The notes beneath the pieces were generated by a model. The model searched no databases. It was not told the DNA's origin and saw only the letters and a program-made list of their open reading frames with translations. DNA of 33,453 nucleotides from Collinsella aerofaciens (GTDB lineage: Bacteria; Actinomycetota; Coriobacteriia; Coriobacteriales; Coriobacteriaceae), in assembly GCF_015670795.1 (NCBI RefSeq), contig NZ_JADPCJ010000028.1:1-33453 (forward strand), in the 5' to 3' direction. A program made the position numbers and the translations under genes. Shown piece after piece: positions 16,994-24,175 of the stretch. Numbering within the stretch: position 1 is the stretch's first letter; the number at the start of each line of letters is the position of its first letter.

Positions 16994-17737
16994 CTATTGC
17001 ATCGGGTCGGACAGGACCCGCTCGATCTCTGATGCGGGAAGTGCGCCTTGGCGCAGGATCTGGAGCCCGCCGTGCTGGAACGACACGATGGTCGAGGCGT
17101 CGCGACACGGGGTCTCACCGGCGTCGACGGCAACATCGACCCCCTCCAGGATGCGACCCTCGACGGCGGCAAAGCTTGCCGGCGAAGGCGCGCCGTGCGT
17201 GTTGGCGCTCGTGCAGGCAAGGGGACTGCCGCAGGCGCGGATGAGCGCTTGGACCACGGGAGAGGCCGAAGCGCGCAGGGCCACGGTGTCGTCGGCAGCG
17301 CGCATAAAGGTCGGCACGCAGGGGGCTGCCTTGACCACGATAGTCAGGGCTCCCGGCCAGCATCGTCGCGCGAGTACGCGGGCATCTTCCGGGATATCCA
17401 CGCCATAGCGGTCGAGTGCTTCGACGCCATCGACCAGCCAAGCGACGGTTTGCGTGAGCTCACGTTGCTTGAGAGTGAAGATACGGCGATAGCCGGTGCC
17501 GAGCGCAGGAACTGCGGCGCCATTGACGGCAGCCTGCGGATCGCGCGGCCACGATGGGAATTCGCTTGTATCTTGGGGCACGGCGCCCGAGAAGGCGTTG
17601 ACTGCCACGGCGACACCGTAGACGGTCTCGGTCGGAATCAAGGCCAGGCCGCCGCGGCCGAGCACCTCGGCCGTGCGCTCGACGGCAAGCCGATGCGGCT
17701 CGCGCGTTCCCTCGTATACCCGATAGACCGTCTGCAT
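16994..17737 (-). CDS. tsaC: L-threonylcarbamoyladenylate synthase (TsaC/Sua5/YrdC family)
   Basis: Makes threonylcarbamoyl-AMP from Thr, bicarbonate and ATP for the t6A modification of ANN-decoding tRNAs. 247 aa. The TETVYG motif is at 36-41, the KxR motif as K90-Q-R92, WPGALT at about 127-132, and the S-x-N motif in TSAN (176-179). Between TETVYG and the KxR element there is an insertion of roughly 37 residues (46-82, Pro/Ala-rich) where standard enzymes have about 10; this is unusual. The short C-terminus shows it lacks the Sua5 extra domain. It lies downstream of prmC, its usual partner, with a toxin-antitoxin pair between. Confidence 0.9.
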   Translation of the reverse strand: MQTVYRVYEGTREPHRLAVERTAEVLGRGGLALIPTETVYGVAVAVNAFSGAVPQDTSEFPSWPRDPQAAVNGAAVPALGTGYRRIFTLKQRELTQTVAWLVDGVEALDRYGVDIPEDARVLARRCWPGALTIVVKAAPCVPTFMRAADDTVALRASASPVVQALIRACGSPLACTSANTHGAPSPASFAAVEGRILEGVDVAVDAGETPCRDASTIVSFQHGGLQILRQGALPASEIERVLSDPMQ

Positions 17738-17885
17738 GTGTATGCCAGCCCCTTACGCTCCGGTGCAAGTTTGTTTACTGTGGGGCATTCTCGCACGAAA
17801 CATTCAACCTATTTGCCCAGAGCGCATGTTGGTTTGGTGAGCGGCTCTAGTAGTCGGTGAAAGTGAGGGGGTTAATTGAAGATTT
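17738..17885. other. Spacer between the antitoxin gene and tsaC
   Basis: 148 nt with no gene. It includes the tsaC ribosome-binding site (AAGGGG, 11 nt before the ATG). No terminator is seen, so the toxin-antitoxin transcript may read into tsaC-glpK. Confidence 0.35.
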
Positions 17886-18188
17886 TTAGCGCGCAAGCGT
17901 AACGGTACGATCGGGAAACTCGATGCTTGCAACCAGTTTTCCGCCGAGGCTCTCTGCGTACCTGCTCAGCGTGTCGAGCCTCATCGAACCCAACTCCCCA
18001 CGCTCGAGCTCGGATACACGTTTTTGAGAAACGCCCATCGACTGGGCGACCGACGCCTGTGTTAGATCTTTTAACCTGCGAATCTGAGCAAGCTTATAGG
18101 CTTCGATACGATCGCGAGTCCTCTCCTGCTCGGCGGTAATGGAGTCGCGTGTTATCCCGCGAGATTCCATATACTCATGCAGTTCCAT
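17886..18188 (-). CDS. HTH (XRE-family) antitoxin of a HigBA-like pair
   Basis: 100 aa. A Cro/C1-type helix-turn-helix spans about residues 38-75 (LTQASVAQSMGVSQKRVSELERGEL). The N-terminus is helical and charged, and the C-terminus (GGKLVASIEFPDRTVTLAR) is short. It overlaps the 3' end of the toxin gene by 14 nt, the reversed toxin-first order typical of HigBA. It would neutralise the toxin and repress the promoter. The inverted repeat at 18580-18594 over the -10 box is the likely operator. Confidence 0.85.
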   Translation of the reverse strand: MELHEYMESRGITRDSITAEQERTRDRIEAYKLAQIRRLKDLTQASVAQSMGVSQKRVSELERGELGSMRLDTLSRYAESLGGKLVASIEFPDRTVTLAR

Positions 18189-18570
18189 CTCGATCGAGCC
18201 TCCTTACGTGGCGACGGTATATTTGCTCGGCCCTTGGAATGTTGATCGCATACCAACCGTTCCATTTTGCCCTTGACGATCCCGCTCGCGACTTATCACC
18301 CGCCAATAGCAATACCGCCTGGCGCTTGGGGTCAAAGGCGAAGAGGATGCGAATCACCTGCCCACCACACGACGTCACTCTCAGCTCCTTTAAATGATGA
18401 AGCTTCGAGCCCTTTACGCGGTCAACCAGCGGACGACCAAGGCTGGGACCTTCCTTCTCGAGCACCAAAAGGTCTGCATAAATCTGCTTCAGCGTAGCTT
18501 CATCCTGCTCATCAAGCCAAGGTTCAATGTAATCAAGCACGATACGGTACCGATGCAGCTGATTTGACAT
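18175..18570 (-). CDS. RelE/HigB-like (phage Gp49-type) toxin
   Basis: 131 aa, RelE/ParE superfamily as judged by the pattern LKELR....GGQVIRILFAFDP...AVLLLAGDKS, typical of Gp49/HigB-like proteins. These are ribosome-dependent or free mRNA interferases by family knowledge. Its C-terminal part (KWNGWYAINIPRAEQIYRRH) fits the usual W-Y...A...Y.R pattern. The ATG has AGGAG 6 nt upstream. It sits between prmC and tsaC, two genes usually adjacent, so the module looks inserted. Confidence 0.85.
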   Translation of the reverse strand: MSNQLHRYRIVLDYIEPWLDEQDEATLKQIYADLLVLEKEGPSLGRPLVDRVKGSKLHHLKELRVTSCGGQVIRILFAFDPKRQAVLLLAGDKSRAGSSRAKWNGWYAINIPRAEQIYRRHVRRLDRDGTA

Positions 18571-18579
18571 ACCTTTCTC

Positions 18580-18594
18580 CTTCTATAGTAGAAG
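18580..18594. promoter_or_regulatory. Inverted-repeat operator of the toxin-antitoxin pair
   Basis: CTTCTA-TAG-TAGAAG, perfect 6-bp arms, overlapping the -10 box and adjacent to the toxin ribosome-binding site. This is the expected place for an autorepression site bound by the antitoxin. Confidence 0.55.
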
Positions 18595-18612
18595 TTTTAC
18601 GGTATATTGCAA
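18585..18612 (-). promoter_or_regulatory. Promoter of the toxin-antitoxin pair
   Basis: Minus-strand -35 TTGCAA (18607-18612) and -10 TACTAT (18585-18590) with a 16-bp spacer. The predicted start would leave a very short leader before the toxin ATG at 18570. Confidence 0.5.
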
Positions 18613-18645
18613 GGACAAACTTGCGCAAATGTCTATTTATTCAGC

Positions 18646-19911
18646 TTAAATACGCTGTTTGGGCTCGGTGACGATGGCTCGAACGATGCGGGGACGATCG
18701 GTGAGGTCGTGGACGATACGCACGTCCGAAAGGCCTGCCTGGCGACAGAGCTCGGCCGCGGCATCGAGGGCGCCCTCGTAGAGCTCGCAGGCAAACAGGC
18801 CGCCGGCGCGCAGCATGTAAGGCGCCGCATTGAGCAGGCGGCGGAAGATGTCCAGGCCGTCGGCACCGCCCTCGAGCGCCAAGTCGGGCTCAAAGTCCTT
18901 GACCTCGTGCGGCAGCGAGCGCATGACGCCGGTCGGGATGTAAGGTGGGTTGGAGACGAGCACATCAAAGGTGCCCCACTCTTCGCGGGGAATGGAACTC
19001 ACCAGGTTGGTGAGGCTAAAGGCAACCTCATCTGCCGTGAGGCCGAGGGCGTCGCGGTTTTTGGTGGCCAGATCGATGGCGCGCGGCTCGATATCGGTGG
19101 CGGTGCAGGTAACGTGGCCGCGGCGTTCCCAGGCAAGGGAGAGCGAGATGCAACCCGTGCCGCAGCCGACCTCGAGAACGCGGGCGATACGGGGCTCGGC
19201 TGGGGCAGGCGCAGCGGCATCCTGAGCCGAAGCCGTCTCCTGGCCGGCACCCTCGATGGCGATGCCGTATTCGTCGAGCTCGGGCTCGGGGGTTTCCATG
19301 GCCTCTGCTTCTGCCGCTTCGGCTTCTGCTGCCTGCGCGGCGGCTTCCTCGGCCTCGCGGTCGGCCAGTTCCTCGGCATAGGCGCGGCTACCCAGTACGT
19401 CGCCGCCTAGCGCCGCCTCATCGGCAGCCGTCAGGTTAGCGGCGCGGCGCTCGGCGGTCGCCCGTTCGTCTGCCAGCGCGGCCTCGGCCTTGCGGGCCTG
19501 CTCGACCTCATCGTTCCAAGGCAGCTCAACACGCTGACGGGCGGCAGCCTCGGGGCTCAGCACCTCGGCATCCAGATAATTGAGGACTTCCTCGACGAGC
19601 ATCTCGGTCTCGGGGCGCGGAATGAGCACACCGGGGGCGCACGCGACGTCGATCATGCGAAACTGCGTGCTGCCCGTGATGTATTGCAGCGGCTCGCCCT
19701 TAGCGCGGCGGACAACGGCCGCATGCATGGTCTCGAGCTGGGCCGCGTTAAGCGTCTCGTCCATACGCATATATAGGTCAATGCGCGCCAGGCCCGTGGC
19801 GGCGCACAGCAGCCACTCGGCAGAAAGACGGGGGTGCTCCTCGCCGCGCTCGGCCAGGTACTCCTTGGTCCACTCGAGACAACGCTTGATGGTCCAAATC
19901 TCGTTTGCCAT
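18646..19911 (-). CDS. prmC: Release-factor glutamine methyltransferase with a long internal insert
   Basis: Methylates the Gln of the GGQ motif in peptide-chain release factors using SAM. 421 aa, against 277 in E. coli. The N-terminal helical domain (1-110, with LQYITGSTQF and LIPRPETE at 97-103) and the SAM domain (VLEVGCGTGCISLSLA at 245-260, NPPYIP at 321-326) are intact. The excess is one block of about 128 residues (113-240) between them, very rich in Ala and Glu and low in complexity. The ATG at 19911 has GGAGG 5 nt upstream; the longer frame to 19986 is unlikely. Release factor 1, its substrate, is encoded upstream, 672 nt away, and prmC seems to have its own promoter. Confidence 0.93.
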   Translation of the reverse strand: MANEIWTIKRCLEWTKEYLAERGEEHPRLSAEWLLCAATGLARIDLYMRMDETLNAAQLETMHAAVVRRAKGEPLQYITGSTQFRMIDVACAPGVLIPRPETEMLVEEVLNYLDAEVLSPEAAARQRVELPWNDEVEQARKAEAALADERATAERRAANLTAADEAALGGDVLGSRAYAEELADREAEEAAAQAAEAEAAEAEAMETPEPELDEYGIAIEGAGQETASAQDAAAPAPAEPRIARVLEVGCGTGCISLSLAWERRGHVTCTATDIEPRAIDLATKNRDALGLTADEVAFSLTNLVSSIPREEWGTFDVLVSNPPYIPTGVMRSLPHEVKDFEPDLALEGGADGLDIFRRLLNAAPYMLRAGGLFACELYEGALDAAAELCRQAGLSDVRIVHDLTDRPRIVRAIVTEPKQRI

Positions 19912-19959
19912 GGGGCCCTCCCCTCTTAAGCGCCGGACGGCGCGCGAATGTCGGAGCAG

Positions 19960-19986
19960 ATTGTACGCGAGGCCAGCGCTTGGCAA
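19960..19986 (-). promoter_or_regulatory. Putative own promoter of prmC
   Basis: Minus-strand -10 TACAAT (19960-19965) and -35 TTGCCA (19981-19986) with a short 15-bp spacer, about 50 nt upstream of the ATG. It would explain expression after separation from prfA. Confidence 0.45.
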
Positions 19987-20412
19987 GGGACAATTGGAAG
20001 CGATTATCGAGAATCAGCCCAGAATTTTGCTTGAATCGCAATCGAAGTGTTCATTCGTCGACGTCTAAATCTGCATCCGTCAAGCTTTTGGCAAGGTTGA
20101 CCCAAAACTGACCAATATCTAACCAAGAACTTGCCACATCACTTGACGCGCGACGCATCAAAAAATGACACGCGACTTCTTGGACGATTTTTTGAGCATT
20201 ATTTTCGATAGCAGATGAATGCCGCTAATTTCTTTGAGCAGGTAGCCGGCTTAATGGCCATCAAAGCCGATTAAATAACATCTCAAAGCAATGTGCCCAA
20301 CCTAGTCATTTAAGAACGTCCCCAATGACTAAAATGCCATCACAGCCGACTGAATATAATATCAAGGCAATGTCCCCAATGACTCCCTACGGATCATTTG
20401 ACAACCAAGAAA
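19987..20412. other. AT-rich spacer between prfA and prmC with a diverged tandem duplication
   Basis: No gene is seen. Base composition is clearly more AT-rich than the flanking genes. 20253-20310 and 20333-20388 are a degenerate duplication at about 80-bp offset (shared blocks: AATGgCCATCAaAGCCGA, then AAaGCAATGT, then CCCAA). A GGCAAGGTT...AACC...CTTGCC imperfect inverted repeat lies at about 20090-20137. The small open frame across 20325-20516 runs through repeats and is not believed. Confidence 0.6.
20303..20331. repeat. AGTCATT/AATGACT hairpin
   Basis: 8-bp arms TAGTCATT and AATGACTA around a 13-nt loop that contains GTCCCC. Half-copies of the same motif occur at about 20367-20382 (GTCCCCAATGACT), 26361-26371 (AGTCATTGGGG, abutting copy C) and 33373-33383 (TAGTCATTGGG, next to the right-edge mobile element). 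Confidence 0.6.
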
Positions 20413-20549
20413 ACGCCGATGTTTTGGCAATGCCAGCGAGCGACGTCCAGAGCGAACAAGTTGGCATGAAAAAGGCAAGGCATAGACCTTCTGGTCATGC
20501 CTTGCCTTTTGAATGACAAATTGTCGCTCTGGGCGGCGCGCAGCGTCGA
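20413..20549 (-). repeat. Nested-hairpin dispersed element, copy B
   Basis: Second copy, downstream of prfA. The conserved + strand start is ACGCCGATGTTTTGGCAATG and the end is GCGCAGCGTCGA. Outer arms 20443-20465 and 20514-20535 (CGTCCAGAGCGAACAAG pairs with the complement). The central hairpin at 20470-20510 has 14-bp arms (AAAAGGCAAGGCAT and complement), one bulged A, and a GACC-TTCT-GGTC top. The central 41 nt are the exact reverse complement of those in copy C. Confidence 0.9.
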
Positions 20550-20552
20550 GCC

Positions 20553-20580
20553 GTTACGCGGTTTGGCAAAACCGCGTAAC
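20553..20580 (-). terminator. 12-bp hairpin right after the prfA stop
   Basis: Perfect 12-bp arms (GTTACGCGGTTT and complement), loop GGCA, starting 3 nt after the prfA stop. It corresponds base-for-base in position to 4859-4886 behind the LCP gene, with several paired bases changed on both sides. No U-tract follows. Confidence 0.6.
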
Positions 20581-20583
20581 CCA

Positions 20584-21651
20584 CTACACAGCCTGTGCCA
20601 GCTTCTCGGCTCGCTCGGCGGCGGCGAGCGCCTCGATGACGGTGCCGAGCTGATCGCCCAGAAGGACGCCGTTGTAGGTGGAGTTGAAACCGATGCGGTG
20701 ATCGGTCACGCGGTCCTGGGGCTGGTTGTAGGTACGGATCTTCTCGGAACGGTTGCCGTGGCCGATCTGGCTCTGGCGCTCGGCACCGAGCTCGGCCTGC
20801 TGCTTCTCGAGTTCCATCTCGTACAGACGGGCGCGCAGCATCTGCATGCAGACCTCGCGGTTCTGGATCTGGGAACGCTGCTCCTGCGACTGCACCACGG
20901 TGTTGGTGGGCAGGTGGGTGATGCGCACGGCGGAGTAGGTGGTGTTAACGCACTGACCGCCAGGGCCGGAGGCGCAGTAGGTGTCGATGCGCAGGTCGGA
21001 CTGGTTGATCTGGACGTCGATCTCCTCGGCCTCGGGAAGTACGGCGACGGTAGCCGTGGAGGTCTGAATGCGGCCCTGGGACTCAGTCTTGGGAACGCGC
21101 TGGACGCGGTGCACGCCGGACTCGAACTTCATGACGGAGTAGACGCGGTCGCCCTCGACCTTGAACTCGATGGACTTAAAGCCACCGGCCTCGCTGGGGC
21201 TGGAATCGAGCACGGTAGTCTTCCAGCCGCGCGACTCGCAAAAGCGCTGGTACATCTTGTACAGATCGCCGGCGAAGATGGCCGCCTCGTCGCCACCGGC
21301 GGCGGAGCGGATCTCGACGATGGTGTTCTTGTCGTCGTTGGGGTCGCTCGGGATGAGCATGTACTTGATGTCTTCCTCGAGCTGGGGAAGCTTGGCCTCG
21401 TTTTCGGAGATGTCCATCTGGAGCATCTCCTTCTCATCGGCATCGGTGGTATCGTGCAGCATTTCCTTGGCAGCCTCGATGTCATCGAGCGCGCCGATGT
21501 ACTCGCGCGAGGCGGCAATGAGGTCGGACTGGTGCGCGTACTCCTTGTTGAGACGCGTGAACTCCTTGATATCGGAGGCGACGGCCGGGTCGGAAAGCTT
21601 CTTCTCGAGCTCCTCGTAGGCCTTGATGATCTTTTCGAGCTTGTCGCGCAT
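20584..21651 (-). CDS. prfA: Peptide chain release factor 1
   Basis: Terminates translation at UAA and UAG. 355 aa, standard length. The anticodon-like P-x-T motif reads PKT (187-189; PAT in E. coli, PET in Bacillus), and the catalytic GGQ is at 231-233 followed by Cys (GGQCVNTT, where His or Ser is more common). The frame is open upstream to 21825, but the ATG at 21651 with AAAGGAG 6 nt upstream gives the normal N-terminus. The Gln of GGQ is the substrate of PrmC, encoded downstream. The stop is followed immediately by a 12-bp hairpin and repeat copy B. Confidence 0.97.
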   Translation of the reverse strand: MRDKLEKIIKAYEELEKKLSDPAVASDIKEFTRLNKEYAHQSDLIAASREYIGALDDIEAAKEMLHDTTDADEKEMLQMDISENEAKLPQLEEDIKYMLIPSDPNDDKNTIVEIRSAAGGDEAAIFAGDLYKMYQRFCESRGWKTTVLDSSPSEAGGFKSIEFKVEGDRVYSVMKFESGVHRVQRVPKTESQGRIQTSTATVAVLPEAEEIDVQINQSDLRIDTYCASGPGGQCVNTTYSAVRITHLPTNTVVQSQEQRSQIQNREVCMQMLRARLYEMELEKQQAELGAERQSQIGHGNRSEKIRTYNQPQDRVTDHRIGFNSTYNGVLLGDQLGTVIEALAAAERAEKLAQAV

Positions 21652-21845
21652 GACGGACTCCTTTATATGCGTGAAGGCGAAAATCGGCAGAATTGATGGG
21701 GCGCGGGGCGCCGCTGCGGGGGTAAGTCCAGCTAGAGCATGTCGATCTTCAGATACATGCGCATCCCTTCGCGTATGGGGTACATAGTTGCGGTCTAACC
21801 CATATATGATAGCGTGCGCAGGCAAACCTGCATATAACCCGCACG
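21652..21845. other. Spacer between prfA and the M20 peptidase gene
   Basis: About 195 nt with no gene. It holds the prfA ribosome-binding site. A TATATG/TATCAT-containing stretch at about 21795-21815 might carry a prfA promoter, but no convincing -35/-10 pair can be given. Confidence 0.3.
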
Positions 21846-21880
21846 GAATCCGACAAAGGGACAGTCCCTTTGTCGGATTC
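21846..21880. repeat. 35-nt perfect palindrome, copy 1
   Basis: 17-bp perfect arms (GAATCCGACAAAGGGAC and complement) around one central base. Its last base is the first base of the M20 peptidase stop codon on the minus strand. The other copies are at 28536, 30502 and 32051. The distal six bases of the arms differ from the other copies, but on both sides, so pairing is kept. Confidence 0.9.
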
Positions 21881-23295
21881 TAAAGCGTATGGAGTAGGGC
21901 GATGAGGAAGCGAACACCCTGGAGGTAGGCGCGGCGGGTGATGCGCTCGTTGGTGCCGTGGACGCCTCGGTCGCACTCGTCATCATCGACCACAAAGGCC
22001 GAGAAGCGAATGCACTCAGGGCAAATGTGCTGGTAGTTGGCAGCGTCGGTCGCACCGATCACGGTCGAGGGCACAATTGCCACTGGCTCGAATGATCCGT
22101 TTTCCTCCATCCCCTTTGGATCACGGAAATAGCGGACGGCGATGGAGCGAACCGCCTCGAGACCGGGACCACCGATGCGCGGGGACGGCGAGGGTTCGGA
22201 GCTGCCGGGGCCCAGCTCCACTTTGACACGACCGGCAAGGTCCGCCCCGGCAACCGCCTCACGGCAGCGCGCCACAACGTCGGCCACGCTCGTGCCCTCG
22301 AGCATGCGGAAGTTAATGTTGGCCCACATATCCTGCGGCATTACGTTGGCGCCGGTGCTGCCACCCTCGATCTGCGTGGGCGCGCAGGTGGTCGTCACCA
22401 GCGGATAGAGCTTTTTGCTGGCGAGGCAATCGCGGACAATGGCATCCCCGTTGGCGGCAATTTCATCGGCCGTGTAGAGCCCCAACTCGACGAGTTGGGC
22501 GGCAAGCAAGTCGGTCACGCGCGTCGGCCACTCGATATCGCAGATTGCGGTGATGGCACGGCTGAGCACCTCGAGTGAAGTGCCCCCGTAGGGGTTGGAG
22601 GAATGCCCGCCCTCGCTACGCGTCCTCAACACGATATCGGCGTAGCCCTTCTCCGCGAGATCGGCATGCATAAGCCAGCCCTCGCCCGCGCCGTACTCGG
22701 CAGCCGGAACGATGCGGTAGTCGCCCTCGTCGATCAGGTACTCAAGCTCAATGCCGCGCTCTTCGAGCACGCGGCCGATGGCACCCGCACCGAACTGCGT
22801 GGTTTCCTCGTCCTGGCCAAAAGCCAGCAGCAGGGTGCGCTCGTGCTCCCAGCCGTGTGCGAGCGCATACTCAACCGCCTCGAGAATGCCTGCGACCTGG
22901 TCTTTCATATCGATGGCGCCGCGACCCCAAATATAGGTGTCGTCCACGTGCCCGCTAAAGGGATTGTGCGTCCAGTCTGTCTCGGTGCCCGGCACCACGG
23001 GAACCACGTCCATGTGGCCCATGAGCATGACCGGCTTGAGGGCGGGGTCGATGCCGGCAAGCGTCACGAGCAGCGAATGGTCGATGAGCTCGACCTCGCC
23101 CGCCGCGAACACGTGCGGCCACGCCTGCTGCATATAGGCGCGCAGGTCGTCGAACGGCTGCCAGTCCACTGCCTCGGCATCCATGCTCGAAATGGTCGGA
23201 AACGACAGCACGCGGCCCAGGCGCTCGCACGCGCCGGCCTCGTCTATATCGGCAAAATCGCCCTCATGCGCAAAGAAGCGCCAAACCTCGGCCAT
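21880..23295 (-). CDS. M20 family metallopeptidase (carboxypeptidase/aminoacylase type)
   Basis: Zinc-dependent cytoplasmic hydrolase of 471 aa, closest in look to the M20/PM20D1-ArgE-like group. GHMDVVP (H94, D96), GRGAIDMK (D129), the catalytic pair E163-E164 in QDEETTQFGA, and a dimerisation domain with GGHSSNP are visible; the last metal His lies towards the C-terminus (GVHGTNERI). The ATG at 23295 with AAAGGA is chosen over the longer frame to 23349. It follows the ABC ATPase after 72 nt and is the last gene of the import operon, so it may cleave or deacylate the imported compound (inference). Its stop is embedded in the 35-nt palindrome. Confidence 0.88.
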   Translation of the reverse strand: MAEVWRFFAHEGDFADIDEAGACERLGRVLSFPTISSMDAEAVDWQPFDDLRAYMQQAWPHVFAAGEVELIDHSLLVTLAGIDPALKPVMLMGHMDVVPVVPGTETDWTHNPFSGHVDDTYIWGRGAIDMKDQVAGILEAVEYALAHGWEHERTLLLAFGQDEETTQFGAGAIGRVLEERGIELEYLIDEGDYRIVPAAEYGAGEGWLMHADLAEKGYADIVLRTRSEGGHSSNPYGGTSLEVLSRAITAICDIEWPTRVTDLLAAQLVELGLYTADEIAANGDAIVRDCLASKKLYPLVTTTCAPTQIEGGSTGANVMPQDMWANINFRMLEGTSVADVVARCREAVAGADLAGRVKVELGPGSSEPSPSPRIGGPGLEAVRSIAVRYFRDPKGMEENGSFEPVAIVPSTVIGATDAANYQHICPECIRFSAFVVDDDECDRGVHGTNERITRRAYLQGVRFLIALLHTL

Positions 23296-23367
23296 GACAT
23301 CCTTTCGATTGTGATGACGAGGGCCGCCCCACTGGAGCGGCCCTGCCACGTAAGCGTTTGCGGTCGG

Positions 23368-24153
23368 TTATTTGTCCTCGAGATAACGCGAGAGGAACTC
23401 GCGGGTGCGTTGGTGCTTGGGGTTGCCGAAGAGCTCGGCCGGCGCGGCGTCCTCGAGCACCACGCCCTTGTCCATAAAGACCACGCGGTCGGACACCGTG
23501 CGGGCAAAGGCCATCTCGTGCGTGACGACGACCATGGTCATGCCGTCGGCAGCGAGCTTGCGCATGACCTCGAGTACCTCTCCCACAATCTCGGGGTCGA
23601 GCGCTGAGGTCGGCTCGTCGAACAGCATGATCTGCGGATTCATGCATAGGGCGCGGGCGATGGCCACGCGCTGTTTTTGACCACCGGACAGGCGACCCAC
23701 GGCGGCGTGCGCGAACTTCTCGAGCCCCACGCTCGTCAGATGCTCCATCGCGACCTTCTCGGCCTCGGCCTTGCTCATCTTTTTGAGCGTGACGGGCGCG
23801 AGCGTGCAGTTGTCGAGCACATCCATGTTGTTGAACAGGTTAAAGCCCTGGAACACCATGCCGATGTCCTCGCGCAGCTTGTTGATGTTGCAGCGCTCGG
23901 CCGTGAGGTCCTGGCCGTGGAACCAGATGTGGCCCGCGTCCGGGGTCTCGAGCAGATTGAGGCAGCGCAGGAAGGTCGACTTGCCCGAGCCCGAGGCGCC
24001 GATAATGGTGACGACCTCGCCGGGGTTAACGGACAGGTCGATGCCCTTGAGTACCTCGAGCGAGCCGAAGCTCTTGCGCAGGCCCTCGACGCGGATGAGC
24101 GGCTCATTGGTCTGTGCGGCGGCCGCAACGCCGGTAATGGCGGTATCTGCCAT
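23368..24153 (-). CDS. Polar amino-acid ABC transporter ATPase (GlnQ/HisP type)
   Basis: Cytoplasmic ATPase of 261 aa. Walker A is GASGSGKST (52-60), the Q-loop is at FQGFNLF, the signature LSGGQ at 155-159, Walker B IMLFDEP (176-181), and the switch His in VVTHEM. The pattern [16 protein letters not shown] is typical of the amino-acid family. It has about 18 extra N-terminal residues before the domain. The ATG at 24153 has GAGGAG 7 nt upstream. It lies 22 nt after the permease gene. Confidence 0.94.
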   Translation of the reverse strand: MADTAITGVAAAAQTNEPLIRVEGLRKSFGSLEVLKGIDLSVNPGEVVTIIGASGSGKSTFLRCLNLLETPDAGHIWFHGQDLTAERCNINKLREDIGMVFQGFNLFNNMDVLDNCTLAPVTLKKMSKAEAEKVAMEHLTSVGLEKFAHAAVGRLSGGQKQRVAIARALCMNPQIMLFDEPTSALDPEIVGEVLEVMRKLAADGMTMVVVTHEMAFARTVSDRVVFMDKGVVLEDAAPAELFGNPKHQRTREFLSRYLEDK

Positions 24154-24175
24154 GATGATTCTCCTCGTCTTGAGC

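Noticed and set aside
20470..20510. Reading the nested repeats as a CRISPR array
   Set aside because: The three copies are kilobases apart, with no regular spacers and no cas genes.
20325..20516. 63-codon ORF on + in the prfA-prmC gap
   Set aside because: It runs through the dispersed repeats and a hairpin; no ribosome-binding site and no family resemblance.
20584..21651. PKT instead of PAT in release factor 1 as a recoding signal
   Set aside because: The middle residue of P-x-T varies among normal bacterial RF1 proteins (for example PET in Bacillus), so no altered stop-codon reading is implied.
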